A stretch of 64,000 nucleotides of DNA from Firmicutes bacterium HGW-Firmicutes-1 (lineage in GTDB: Bacteria > Bacillota > Clostridia > Lachnospirales > Vallitaleaceae), in contig PHAG01000005.1 of assembly GCA_002841625.1 (NCBI GenBank), positions 1-64,000 of the forward strand. The letters are read 5' to 3'. The position numbers and the translations under genes are program-made. Positions 16,803-25,236 of this stretch are shown here, in pieces (position 1 is the first letter of the stretch; each line of letters starts with the position of its first letter). The notes under the pieces are model-generated. The model made no database searches. It was not told the DNA's origin and saw nothing but the letters and a program-made list of their open reading frames with translations.

Positions 16803-17104
16803 ATGAGAGATGAATATATTGGATTTAAAGTGACACAGCAGGAGAATGAACACATAAGAAAAAAGGCAGTTAAGGCAAAGATGATGTTATCCGAATATGT
16901 TCGAGTGTCCGCACTGGAAAAGACATTAAGGTCATTGATGGTTTGCGTGAGATGATTACTGAGCTGAATGCCATTGGCAACAACCTGAATCAGGTGACTG
17001 TCATGCTTCGCTTGGGTCATATTCATAATCCTAATCTTGATCACATCAAGAAACAATTTGTTGAGTTTGTAGATGCTGCCAAGTCTGCTTTGGAAGGTAA
17101 GTGA
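16803..17104 (+). pseudogene. mobC: MobC-like mobilisation protein, frameshifted
   Basis: The first part reads MRDEYIGFKVTQQENEHIR and SEYVRVSALEK, a ribbon-helix-helix-type start typical of MobC relaxosome proteins. Near 16920 the frame must shift by one base: the other frame continues IKVIDGLREMITELNAIGNN, then NQVTVMLRLGH, the conserved MobC C-terminus, to TGA 17102-17104. Loss of an A in an A-run at the GAAAAGAC site is the simplest cause. MobC assists the relaxase at oriT. Its stop is 4 bases before the relaxase start. Confidence 0.8.
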
Positions 17105-17108
17105 TCTA

Positions 17109-18202
17109 ATGGCAATTATTAAAATGCAAAGTGTAAAGGCAGGTAAGCCATACGGTTTAAAAGCGGTTGTAGATTATATCCAGAACCCTGATAAAACTGA
17201 AAAAGGAAGATTGATATCAGCTAAGGATTGCTTGTTGGAAAGTGCCTATGAACAAATGCACATGGTAAAGCAGGAATATCAGCAGATAAAAGGACGGCAG
17301 TATGTCCATATCATTCAATCCTTTAGTTTGTCTGATGATTTGACCGGTGAGACAGCCAGTGAAATCGGGCAGATGTTGTTGGCAACTTTTGATGGCTTTC
17401 AAGGCGTTGTAGCAACCCATACGGATCGGCAGCATATCCATAACCATATAGTGCTGAATTCAGTGAATTATAAGACCGGTCTGAAATGGCAGCAGTCAAA
17501 GAAAGACCTTCAGTTGTTGAAGGATAAATCAGATCAGCAATGTCGTGATTATGGTCTGTCCGTCATAGAAAAAGGCAACGGTTGGAAGAGTATGGTGAAA
17601 ATCGAGCGAATTTTTCTGGTGGCAGTTGGAAGAGAAGCCTAGTTGAAACGATTGCTGAAGTCATTGGAAAAAGTAATACCAGAGAAGAATTTATTCATTA
17701 TCTCAATACCGAAGGTATTGAAGCTAACTTTCTTTCAAATAAGGTTTTATTTACATTAAATGACGGCAAAAAATGCGGCAGTGACAAGTTACTGGCTTAT
17801 GGGGATTTCACCAAAGAAAACATGAATAATGTCATTCGGTATAATGACTTAACCTTCAGGGATGCTCACAATAATCCAAGATTGATGTATGAGGCTGTAC
17901 TACTTGCGGTTGATTTACTGGACTATGAGGATAAGAGTGATTTTGAAAGAAAGTACCTTCATCATATACCACTATCAGCACTAGAAGGTGAAGCGCTGAA
18001 AAAGGCCATCAAAGAACTGAAAAAAGGTGGCGTTTATACACCAAATAAAACAATGCCAGATAATCATAAATCAAACAAACAACCGTATCTATTGATGACC
18101 GTAGAAACAGCATTAGAGGTGTTGCTGGAAGAAAAAAGCCGTGAAAGACAGTATGAATTGTTAAGACAACAATATATGGATGAAGAAGAATTAGAAATGT
18201 AG
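17109..18202 (+). pseudogene. MOBP-type relaxase, frameshifted
   Basis: From ATG 17109 the N-terminal half reads AIIKMQSVKAGKPYGLKAVV with HIIQSFS and the metal-binding histidine triad THTDRQHIHNHIVLNS (about residues 103-118), a relaxase/mobilisation nuclease (PF03432). Near 17580 the frame shifts; the second frame continues YGENRANFSGGSWKRSL to 18202. The catalytic N-terminal domain would still be made, with a wrong tail (189 residues). Relaxases nick oriT and lead the DNA strand during conjugation. A short single-base indel is the likely lesion. Confidence 0.85.
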
Positions 18203-18218
18203 GAAAGGAGGTTGCAAG

Positions 18219-18464
18219 ATGGAGAATTCATATAAACAACAGCCAATTGAAACTAAAGAAAATCAAGCAATAACAAAGCAAAGTGAAACTAAGATTGAAA
18301 ATAATCTCTATCTTGTGACTTCACATTATTTAGGGACTAGCACCCTTGAAGAATCAATACTTCACGCCATCAATCGTGAAGCAGTGAATACGGAAACTCA
18401 TAAAACAGATGAAAAACCGTCATGTTTAGGTTATAATGGTAACAGCAATATTTACAGTCGCTGA
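18219..18464 (+). CDS. Small element-encoded protein, TnpW-like
   Basis: An 81-residue hydrophilic protein with an excellent AGGAAAGGAGG ribosome binding site, placed between relaxase and recombinase. The segment NLYLVTSHYLGTSTLEESI followed by HAINREA resembles the conserved part of small TnpW-type proteins that occupy this place in related elements. No known activity. The final 20 residues look unconstrained. Position more than sequence supports the call. Confidence 0.5.
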   Translation: MENSYKQQPIETKENQAITKQSETKIENNLYLVTSHYLGTSTLEESILHAINREAVNTETHKTDEKPSCLGYNGNSNIYSR

Positions 18465-18487
18465 TATTGCTGTTGGAAAGGATTTAT

Positions 18488-20102
18488 ATGCAATTAGAAT
18501 ATAGAAATTTACAACAAGACTATGCAGCGGCAGTTTATTGTAGGTTATCCAGAGACGACGGGACGGAAAGCGAAAGCAATAGTATTCAGACACAAAAGCA
18601 AATGTTAAGAAGATATGCCAGTGAGAATGGCTTCTCGATCTATGATGAGTATGTAGATGACGGTTACAGTGGTACAACCTTTGGAAAGACCAGAATTTAA
18701 GCGTATGATGCATGATATAGAGCAAGGGCGCATTAATGTCATACTTACCAAGGATTTATCAAGGCTTGGTAGAAACAATGCATTGATAGCCCATTACACG
18801 GAAATCTTCTTCCCTGAAAATGATGTAAGGTACATTGCGGTCAACGACGGTATTGATACCTTCTGTGGCGACAATGAGATTATGCCTTTCAAAAGCATTG
18901 TGAATGAGTACTATGCCAAGGATATCTCCAAGAAGATAAGGTCTTCTTTTGTTACTAAATCACAGAACGGAGAATTCATTGGTAGTAAACCGCCCTATGG
19001 TTACCAGAAAGATCAAAATAATAAGAATAGACTGATTCCAGATGAAATTACTTCTGTTCATGCTAAAGCAATCTTTGAAATGATTGTATCAGGGCATAGT
19101 CCTTATTCAATAACCAAGTATTTCTTGAAGAATAAGGTATTAAAGCCAAGATGCTATGATGATATCAAAGAAGGAAGAAAAGTTCTTGAAGAACTTATTA
19201 ATCCCTATAAGTGGCATGAATCTAGTGTCGTAAAAATAGTGAAGAATCCAGTTTATTTAGGTCATATGGTCAATCATAAAAACGTCACTCGGTCCTACAA
19301 GATTAAGAAACGAATTGATATACCCATTGAAAACCAAATCGTTGTTGAGAACACTCATGAACCGTTGGTTGATACTTCTACTTTTGAAATAGCAGGTAAA
19401 ATGGTGAAAGTCAAAAAGAAGAAAGATAAAACCGGTCAGGTACATATATTCACAGGATTACTAAAATGTGATACTTGTGGAAAGAGTATGGCTTTTACCA
19501 ATCCAAGGTCAGAGAAGAATCCCCATGCCTTCTATGCTTGTTCCAATGCAAAAAGGAATGGCAAAGATGCCTGTACCTATCACTACACAAGGTATGATCA
19601 CTTGTATGAACTGGTGGTGGATGATATTAGGAAGCAAGTGAAACTAGCAAAGCTTGGTGATGAGGAGTTTATTCAGTATCTGACGAAAGCCAATCAGCAA
19701 AGGCAAAATACCAAGGTCAAGAAGATGACCATGGAAAGAGCCAAAAGCAACAAACGATTTGTAGAGCTTGATCTAATCATCAAAAGGCTTTATGAAGACA
19801 ATGTATTGGGTAAAATCTCTGATGAACGGTTTATGACTTTGACTAAGAGTTATGAAAAAGAGCAAAGTGATTTAAAGGAAACACTTGAAAATCTAGATGA
19901 GCAATTGGCGGAGATAGAGATTCAGAACTTGAATTCTTCCCAGTTCACCAAGCTAATCAGGAAGTATGCCGAAATCACAGAGCTAACTGCTCCATTGCTC
20001 GAGGAACTCATAGACAAGATTGTCATTCATCAAGTAGAGAAGATTAATGGGAAACGTACACAACGAATTGATATTTATTACAGATTCATCGGCACGATAT
20101 AG
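18488..20102 (+). pseudogene. Large serine recombinase (TnpX-like), frameshifted
   Basis: ATG 18488 opens a resolvase domain: AAVYCRLSRDDG has the catalytic serine, then GYSGTTF. At about 18684 an extra G in TTTGGAAAG moves the frame into a TAA after GKTRI. The next frame continues ERPEFKRMMHDIEQGRINV, LSRLGRNN, then a recombinase domain, a zinc ribbon (CDTCGKSM ... CSNAKRNGKDAC) and a DUF4368-like C-terminus with a coiled coil near 19720-19920. Removing one G gives about 538 residues, the family size. The enzyme would integrate and excise the element. Programmed frameshifting is unlikely as no slippery heptamer is apparent. Confidence 0.85.
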
Positions 20103-20127
20103 TGCCGAGAATCTGTCTCAAAAAATA

Positions 20128-20155
20128 CTCCACCCATGTGGAGACGGTGGTACTG
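20128..20155 (+). repeat. Dispersed repeat, copy with CTCCAC/GTGGAG hairpin
   Basis: CTCCAC-CCAT-GTGGAG (20128-20143) followed by ACGGTGGT. The hairpin is shared with the copy at 25050-25065; a similar GAGACGGTGGT occurs near 2433. It lies 26 bases after the recombinase gene, so it could mark the element's right flank. Confidence 0.5.
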
Positions 20156-20286
20156 CTATATCGCGAGCAAAATTAAGAAGATTATATTAAGTCTTTCATT
20201 GAATGGAAGGCTTTTTATATTAGTGAAATTTGTGATATATTGGTGAAAAGTGGGATGAGAACGCAAGTTTTAAGAAGGAGGAGAAT

Positions 20287-20740
20287 ATGGGGAAGTGGAA
20301 ATTTTTTTATGATGAATCGTTTCATGATCGAGCAATATCAGACATATAGAAGACCAACGTTTTTTAATAAACTCTTTTCATATGATTATGAACCTGAGGA
20401 AATAAAAGAAGAACTAATAAATATGCTAAGTAGTGTAATTGATAACACAGATAATGTGAAGAAAAAGAAATATGAGAGAATTGCACTTATTAGCATGAGA
20501 GATGTTTTGAACTCAGTAAAGTTAAAAGAAAATCGAAAAGAGAAATATCTTTGGGAGTATGATAATATTTTCGAGGGGTTTGATTTGTTTTTAGATGATT
20601 TGAACATTAATGCGTATGATGTAAAGATCTTTATTGACAACGATGAACAAACATACGCGACAGCAAAAAAAGAAATAAGTATAAGGTATTCAATATTGAT
20701 TCAAAAGAGTCAATGGGAATTAGAATATCGGACTTTTTAG
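20287..20740 (+). pseudogene. Hypothetical protein, frameshifted, DUF3800-like start
   Basis: AAGGAGGAG at 20275-20283 points to ATG 20287, reading GKWKFFYDESFHDRAISDI before a TAG. The FYDES opening is that of DUF3800-type proteins (predicted nuclease-like). The body continues in another frame from about 20340 to 20740, with EEIKEELINMLSSVI and NDEQTYATAKK. A deletion or frameshift near 20345 is therefore likely. The long frame starting at 20240 would ignore the ribosome binding site. Cargo of, or neighbour to, the mobile element. Confidence 0.45.
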
Positions 20741-20923
20741 CTAATTTAATCGGCAGATTAGTGAAGAAAACTGGCTTTCGAATTCATCTACTGACATATC
20801 TCAATATCGAGTAGCGGTTTCTCGATTGATATTTAGTTGTTTAGCTGTTTTGGATTTGGAAAAACCAAGTTCTTTCAGCTGTCTTATTTGTCTATACATC
20901 TTAAACCCCTTCATGACTTTCAT
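20741..20923 (-). pseudogene. IS21 family IstA transposase, N-terminal relic
   Basis: On the minus strand from about 20923 or ATG 20899 the frame reads MYRQIRQLKELGFSKSKTA and KQLNINRETATRY, then a TGA where IstA has tryptophan, then DMSVDEFES. This is the helix-turn-helix start of IS21-type IstA proteins. Only about 60 codons remain. It shows that an IS21 element once inserted between the mobile element and the two-component system. Confidence 0.7.
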
Positions 20924-20991
20924 ACCTTCCTGTATTTTTGATAACGAAATTGTATACTAACAGATGAAAGGAAATAGATGATTGTTAAACT

Positions 20992-21010
20992 TTTGTTTAG
21001 GATTTGTTTA
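20992..21010 (+). promoter_or_regulatory. Direct-repeat box ahead of the two-component operon
   Basis: TTTGTTTA at 20992-20999 and again at 21003-21010, 11 bases apart, one helical turn, as expected for OmpR-type response regulators. The 17-mer at 20996-21012 recurs exactly at 23631-23647. Between here and the kinase (21013-21323) there are only small relics: GTG 21103 opens 14 codons with a good ribosome binding site, and a frame ending at 21255 reads FIFNVISGIMLYNN, looking like pieces of one deleted gene. An imperfect hairpin (GTGTTTCACAG / CTCTGTGACAC) lies at 21260-21304. Confidence 0.6.
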
Positions 21011-21323
21011 ATACTTTTCCATTTATTATTTATCCACGTGAGTTAAGCTTGGTAATATCAACATAACAATAAACAATTTCAAAAACAAACGGAGGTAATT
21101 ATGTGAGAAAAATTAAGAAAGAAGGTTTTACAGATGAACATTAAAAAATTGTCTGTGGAGTTTTGAAAATGGATTTATTTTTAATGTTATCTCAGGAATC
21201 ATGTTGTATAATAATTTTAATAACAAGTTATCAACAGAAAAAGAAGAAAGTTAAAAGAGTGTGTTTCACAGGGAAGAAACATTGACGATTTTCTCTGTGA
21301 CACCTATTACGAGGAGGAGGACG

Positions 21324-22757
21324 ATGAATAAGGAAAAGCAGACTGTGAAACGCAGAATTTTTATTTCTAATACCAGAATGGTACTTGTAACTTTAAGTCT
21401 ATTTCTTTTCGTTAATATGTTTGTAATAAATTTATATGAGAGCACATATAAAAAGAGCATGATTGGTTCGTCTGAGTTAGCAGATAATACCGAACAAATA
21501 AGAAATATCCTGACAGATTGGAATCCATCCCCAAAAGAAGAGGCGATAAACAATCTTGCAACAAAACTGAATAGGTATGGATTTTCTATTTGCGTTGAAA
21601 TAGATAGTGAAGTGATTTACTCAAATACTGATTTTCCTGTGAGTGAGCTTATAAATGAAATTGGAGATTATTTGGAAACAGATGGAAAGGTGCATATTTA
21701 TGTACAAGACTATATGACTGTGCTAACACAAAATGATACGAATGAGAAAATAAAAGTGTTTGCAATTGCAGGAGAATATCATGAATTCTGGTCTCGAAAA
21801 AATAGTTTGACTACTATGCTTATACTATTGCTGATTGATGGTATATTTTGCATAGGTGCCTTACTCATAATTAGTCAGATTTTTACTAAGAGACTTATAG
21901 AACATATCACAAATCCTTTAGATGCATTGTCAGAAGGAGCAAAAAGAATGAAAGAAGGAAATTTTTCTGAACCTGTTAAATACAAGGGAGATATTGAATT
22001 TGAATATGTCTGTGACGCATTTAATGAAATGCAGGAACATATAACGGAAGCTAATGCGGAAAAGGAGTCTTATGAAAAGGTGAGAGTTGAAATGGTGGCG
22101 GGAATTTCTCATGACTTAAGGACTCCATTAACGGCAATTAGAGGAACAATAAAAGGTCTCAAGGATGGGGTTGCTACAACACCTGAATCAAGAGAAAAAT
22201 TTCTTGATACAGCTTATAGACGAACGATAGAAATGGATCGGCTCTTGGAAAGGTTATTTTATTTCTCAAAACTTGAAACAGGTAATATGCCACTGTTTTT
22301 TGAAAAGACAGAGTGGAGTGAGTATCTGGAAGCCTATGTGAAAAGATACGAATTATTGATAGAGAATGAATCTATAAAAATTAAAATAAAAGATGTAAAA
22401 AAAGGTTTGTTTTCAAATGTTGACCGAGAACAAATGAAACGAATACTTGATAATATACTGGAAAACAGTAAAAAATATGCAGAAACAGATAAGCTTGAAA
22501 TTACCATTAATATTTTTGAAGAACATGCATATGTAGTTCTTGAGATCTCTGATAATGGCTGTGGAGTTTCAGAAGATAAGATTCCCCATATTTTTGAACA
22601 GTTTTTTCGAGGTGATGAGTCAAGGAATATAAAAGAAGGGAATGGTCTAGGTCTTTATATTGTAAAATATCTAGTGGATGCTATGGGAGGCTCAGTTGAT
22701 GCAGAAAACAGCAACGGTCTTACTATTCGAATAAGACTACCAATTTTGTATGAATGA
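21324..22757 (+). CDS. Membrane sensor histidine kinase
   Basis: I start at ATG 21324 (GAGGAGGAGGACG upstream), giving 477 residues. Membrane segments are at about 18-38 (MVLVTLSLFLFVNMFVINL) and 162-185, enclosing an extracellular sensor of about 120 residues. A HAMP region follows, then HisKA with the phospho-acceptor in AGISHDLRTPLTAIRG (about residue 262), and a HATPase domain with NILENSKKYAE, SDNGCGVS and GNGLGLYIVKYL. All catalytic boxes are intact. It pairs with the response regulator 10 bases downstream. The signal is unknown; a cell-envelope or redox cue is possible given the Fe-S membrane protein nearby. Confidence 0.9.
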   Translation: MNKEKQTVKRRIFISNTRMVLVTLSLFLFVNMFVINLYESTYKKSMIGSSELADNTEQIRNILTDWNPSPKEEAINNLATKLNRYGFSICVEIDSEVIYSNTDFPVSELINEIGDYLETDGKVHIYVQDYMTVLTQNDTNEKIKVFAIAGEYHEFWSRKNSLTTMLILLLIDGIFCIGALLIISQIFTKRLIEHITNPLDALSEGAKRMKEGNFSEPVKYKGDIEFEYVCDAFNEMQEHITEANAEKESYEKVRVEMVAGISHDLRTPLTAIRGTIKGLKDGVATTPESREKFLDTAYRRTIEMDRLLERLFYFSKLETGNMPLFFEKTEWSEYLEAYVKRYELLIENESIKIKIKDVKKGLFSNVDREQMKRILDNILENSKKYAETDKLEITINIFEEHAYVVLEISDNGCGVSEDKIPHIFEQFFRGDESRNIKEGNGLGLYIVKYLVDAMGGSVDAENSNGLTIRIRLPILYE

Positions 22758-22767
22758 GGTGATTTAG

Positions 22768-23478
22768 ATGAATGCAAAATATAGAATTCTAATTGTCGAA
22801 GACGATGATGATATCAGTATGATAGAACAGGCTTATCTGGAAGCTAGTGGGTTTGAAACATTCATTGTAAGTGATGGAGATAAAGTACTTCCACTTCTGC
22901 ATGTGGAAAAATTTGACTTAATACTACTGGATCTTATGCTTCCCGGGAAGAATGGTTATGAGATATGCAAAGAGATAAGAGGTGAACTTAATATTCCGAT
23001 TCTCATGGTAACGGCAAGGACGGAATCTGTTGATAAAATTCGTGGTCTGGGACTTGGTGCAGATGATTATATTGCTAAACCTTTTGATCCCGCTGAGCTT
23101 GTAGCAAGAGTAAATGCAAATATAAGACAGTATAGTCGATTAACAGAAGCCAATCAGATAGAGTTGGATGAGAAGGGCGATGAGATACTAATAGGTAATA
23201 TTCGAGTTCTTCTGCATGGATGGAAGGTCTATAAGGGTGAGCAAGAAATTCGTTTTCCTAACCGAGAATTTCAATTATTAAAATTTATGGCTGAAAATCC
23301 TAATATTGTTTTCTCGAAGGAACAATTGTTTGAAAAAATATGGGGATATGATTATGTTGGGGATAGCGCGACGGTTATGGTGCATATCAATCGTATTCGT
23401 GAAAAAATTGAGGATGACAGTAAAACCCCAAAAATCTTAGAGACAGTATGGGGTGCGGGATACCGGTTGAATAGATAA
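22768..23478 (+). CDS. OmpR/VanR-type response regulator
   Basis: A 236-residue protein with a receiver domain (acidic pocket ILIVEDDDD near 6-14, phospho-acceptor in LILLDLMLPGKNGYE near residue 53, lysine in DDYIAKPFDP) and a winged-helix output domain (NREFQLLKFMAENPN and VMVHINRIREKIE). GAGGTGATTTAG precedes the start. It is encoded with its kinase. The TTTGTTTA repeats at 20992 and 23638 are strong candidates for its binding sites, one upstream of its own operon and one before the next gene. Confidence 0.9.
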   Translation: MNAKYRILIVEDDDDISMIEQAYLEASGFETFIVSDGDKVLPLLHVEKFDLILLDLMLPGKNGYEICKEIRGELNIPILMVTARTESVDKIRGLGLGADDYIAKPFDPAELVARVNANIRQYSRLTEANQIELDEKGDEILIGNIRVLLHGWKVYKGEQEIRFPNREFQLLKFMAENPNIVFSKEQLFEKIWGYDYVGDSATVMVHINRIREKIEDDSKTPKILETVWGAGYRLNR

Positions 23479-23630
23479 GATAAAATTATATGGTTATCAG
23501 GTTATTCAATGGAAGATAGAGGCTTCGATAAGTATCCTCTTGAAAAAAAATAAGGAAGATAGCAGTAAAAGCTCGAAATGCTTGTTAGAGTAGCAAATTA
23601 TAATTATTAATTAAATTGAAAAAGAAAGAG

Positions 23631-23707
23631 TTTAGGATTTGTTTAATTTTTACCTCCTGTTTGTTTAATGTGATTTGATATTATTATCACATAAATAAAC
23701 AGGAGGT
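23631..23707 (+). promoter_or_regulatory. Response-regulator boxes and long inverted repeat over a ribosome binding site
   Basis: TTTAGGATTTGTTTAAT (23631-23647) repeats the motif at 20996; a further TTTGTTTA lies at 23660-23667, 22 bases after the one at 23638. Superimposed is an inverted repeat of 22-23 bases per arm (23652-23674 and 23686-23707, one mismatch and one bulge, 11-base loop). The right arm contains AACAGGAGGT, the ribosome binding site of GTG 23714. In RNA it would sequester that site; in DNA it may be an operator. The preceding 23479-23630 shows no gene. Confidence 0.65.
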
Positions 23708-23713
23708 ATTTTT

Positions 23714-23890
23714 GTGAAGATTTTAATTACTACAGATTGGTATTATCCTGCAATAAATGAAACGGATATCGGGATAAAACCTTTCTGGCAACCAAAAGCC
23801 CCATATGGATTATCACCCAGCATGCTGATTGCAACAACTATACTGAAATCGGTAGATGTAAACCAAACCAAATATACGGAGGTCATGTAA
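23714..23890 (+). CDS. Short chimeric ORF, glycosyltransferase-like start
   Basis: GTG 23714 has an AGGAGG site 7 bases upstream and encodes 58 residues. The first 14 (KILITTDWYYPAIN) match the opening of GT4-type glycosyltransferases, then the sequence changes to ETDIGIKPFWQPKAPYG with no resemblance to that family. The simplest reading is a deletion joining a glycosyltransferase start to the end of another gene that preceded the Fe-S protein. The stop overlaps the next ATG by one base, so it may still act as a translational lead-in. Probably a relic. Confidence 0.5.
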   Translation: MKILITTDWYYPAINETDIGIKPFWQPKAPYGLSPSMLIATTILKSVDVNQTKYTEVM

Positions 23891-24678
23891 TGAATATTAA
23901 TACTAAGAAATTAGCAAAAACGACCATTCCTTTTTTTCTAATAATATTCCCGATTGTTTTTAGTTACCTTATTGAGGAGACTTTCGAAAATGCAGTTCAA
24001 TTTAGCATTATGGCAGTTCTAATAATATTTATTTTGTTTGCCATTATCTTCAAAAGAAGCTTTTGTGGTTTTTTGTGCATGGTGGGGGCGCTGCAAAGGG
24101 TTATTGGATATATAGGATTCAAGCTATTAAAAAAAAGGGTCACAGTTCCTGCAACACTCGATAAATATCTTAGAGCAGCGAAATACATCATACTTACAGG
24201 TATTGTAGCATTATCCATTGCAAGCGGCAAGTTTCTGCTACTAGTCAGTGTTGACGATGTGTTTGAGCAATATAGCATAATATTGCCTGGATTAGCCTGG
24301 ATAAGTATAATGTTGATGTTTGTAACAATTATTGGCTCATTCTTTATTGATAATTTCTTCTGCAAATATATCTGCATACAGGGTGCAATCGCCGGAGTTG
24401 CAGGTCGGTTTAGCCCCAGTGGTATCGTCCGATGCGAAGATAAGTGCATCAATTGCACGTTATGTACAAAGATATGTCCCTCAAATATAGAGGTGCATAA
24501 AATGAAGAAGGTAATATCGGCTGAATGTTTTAACTGCCAAAACTGCATTGTTGTATGTCCAAAGAAAGGGGCGTTAACTAATAGTTTTGCAGGCAGAAAA
24601 ATCCCGTTAGTTTTATTTGTAGCAATGGCAGGAATGTTTTACATATTGTTAACCTTTTTAATACCGCTATTTTTATAG
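23890..24678 (+). CDS. Membrane 4Fe-4S protein, NapH/NosR-like
   Basis: A 262-residue polytopic protein with about five membrane helices. Two cysteine pairs sit at helix ends (RSFCGFLCMVGAL and FFCKYICIQGA), as in NapH/NosR/RdxA-type proteins. A soluble double 4Fe-4S module at about 180-225 holds CINCTLCTKICP and CFNCQNCIVVCP. Such proteins pass electrons across or along the membrane to periplasmic or membrane reductases, often with an FMN-binding partner; none is intact here. Translation is coupled to the short ORF upstream. Control by the two-component system is likely from the shared box at 23631. Confidence 0.85.
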   Translation: MNINTKKLAKTTIPFFLIIFPIVFSYLIEETFENAVQFSIMAVLIIFILFAIIFKRSFCGFLCMVGALQRVIGYIGFKLLKKRVTVPATLDKYLRAAKYIILTGIVALSIASGKFLLLVSVDDVFEQYSIILPGLAWISIMLMFVTIIGSFFIDNFFCKYICIQGAIAGVAGRFSPSGIVRCEDKCINCTLCTKICPSNIEVHKMKKVISAECFNCQNCIVVCPKKGALTNSFAGRKIPLVLFVAMAGMFYILLTFLIPLFL

Positions 24679-24756
24679 ATGGTGCTATGTGCAGGTGTCG
24701 ACCTATTTCTTTAACAATTAAGAATGATAGAAGCAAAAGGACTAAAACCACGAGGG

Positions 24757-24975
24757 TTCGAGCCAACCTCTTCACTTGACCCGGAAATGGTAGGTAAGGT
24801 TCTAGACCTTATTAAGCAAGTTATCGTAACTCATGAAATGGGATTTGCAAAAGAAGTTGCTACAAGAGTTTTATTTATGGATGAAGGAAAGATTCTGGAA
24901 GAAAACATACCGGAGGAAATCTTCTTACGTCCTAAAAACGCCAGAACCAAAGAATTTTTATCAAAAGTATTATAA
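24757..24975 (+). pseudogene. Duplicated 3' end of the amino-acid ABC ATPase gene
   Basis: From [12 protein letters not shown] to KEFLSKVL the frame matches the end of the ABC ATPase at 58713-59537 almost residue for residue. The DNA match extends past the stop into AAATAAT. An internal block of about eight codons (around LANEGMTMV) is missing, so the H-loop region is joined out of context. The upstream 13 codons are unrelated. It cannot hydrolyse ATP. It is a partial duplication or a trace of a second transporter operon lost here. Confidence 0.85.
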
Positions 24976-25034
24976 ATAATTAATAATTGTTTCTATCATT
25001 ATAAATATGATTCGGGTCATTAAGGCAGTACAAA

Positions 25035-25099
25035 TGTCTGCTACTCCCACTCCACGCATGTGGAGACATGTTGTCTATTGAAACGCCTATAAATACTGG
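25035..25099 (+). repeat. Dispersed repeat, copy B with hairpin
   Basis: TGTCTGCTACTCCCA (25035-25049) is shared with 37593-37607. CTCCAC-GCAT-GTGGAG forms a hairpin at 25050-25065, and 25057-25099 matches window bases 1-43 at 38 of 43 positions. The stretch from 25100 to 25236 shows no gene and no yybP-ykoY-like element that I could recognise. Confidence 0.7.
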
Positions 25100-25236
25100 G
25101 GATATTGGTTATTGTATACCGTACTGTATATTTAGATAATGGTTAAATTGCAAATTACAATAGCAAAAATGGAGCGCGGCACCCTCTAAATACTCCGTGA
25201 ATATACTATATAAAAACTCGATGGAGTTATCAAAAC

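Larger units (their letters stand above)
16385..20102 (+). mobile_element. Integrative mobilizable element (core genes), degraded
   Basis: Five co-directional genes form a recognisable set: DUF6075-like, mobC, MOBP-type relaxase, a small TnpW-like protein, and a large serine recombinase. This content is that of mobilizable elements of the Tn4451/TnpX kind: mobilised in trans and integrated by the recombinase. Three of the five carry single frameshifts, so the element is probably immobile. I could not define att sites or ends; the candidate left end lies between 16081 and 16385 and the right end between 20103 and 20286. Confidence 0.75.

Noticed and set aside
18660-18700. Programmed frameshift in the serine recombinase
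   Set aside because: No slippery heptamer or downstream pseudoknot is apparent, and two neighbouring genes have similar single-base lesions.
23997-24548. Long antisense frame opposite the Fe-S membrane protein
   Set aside because: It is a shadow of a gene with clear cysteine motifs and has no ribosome binding site or family resemblance.
24745-24775. tRNA T-arm-like GGTTCGAGCC
   Set aside because: The flanking bases do not pair as a T stem and no acceptor or anticodon arms are present; the bases encode the FEPTSS part of the ATPase relic.
25100-25236. Manganese riboswitch (yybP-ykoY) before the TerC gene
   Set aside because: I could not find the expected conserved loops or the multi-helix layout in this short leader.
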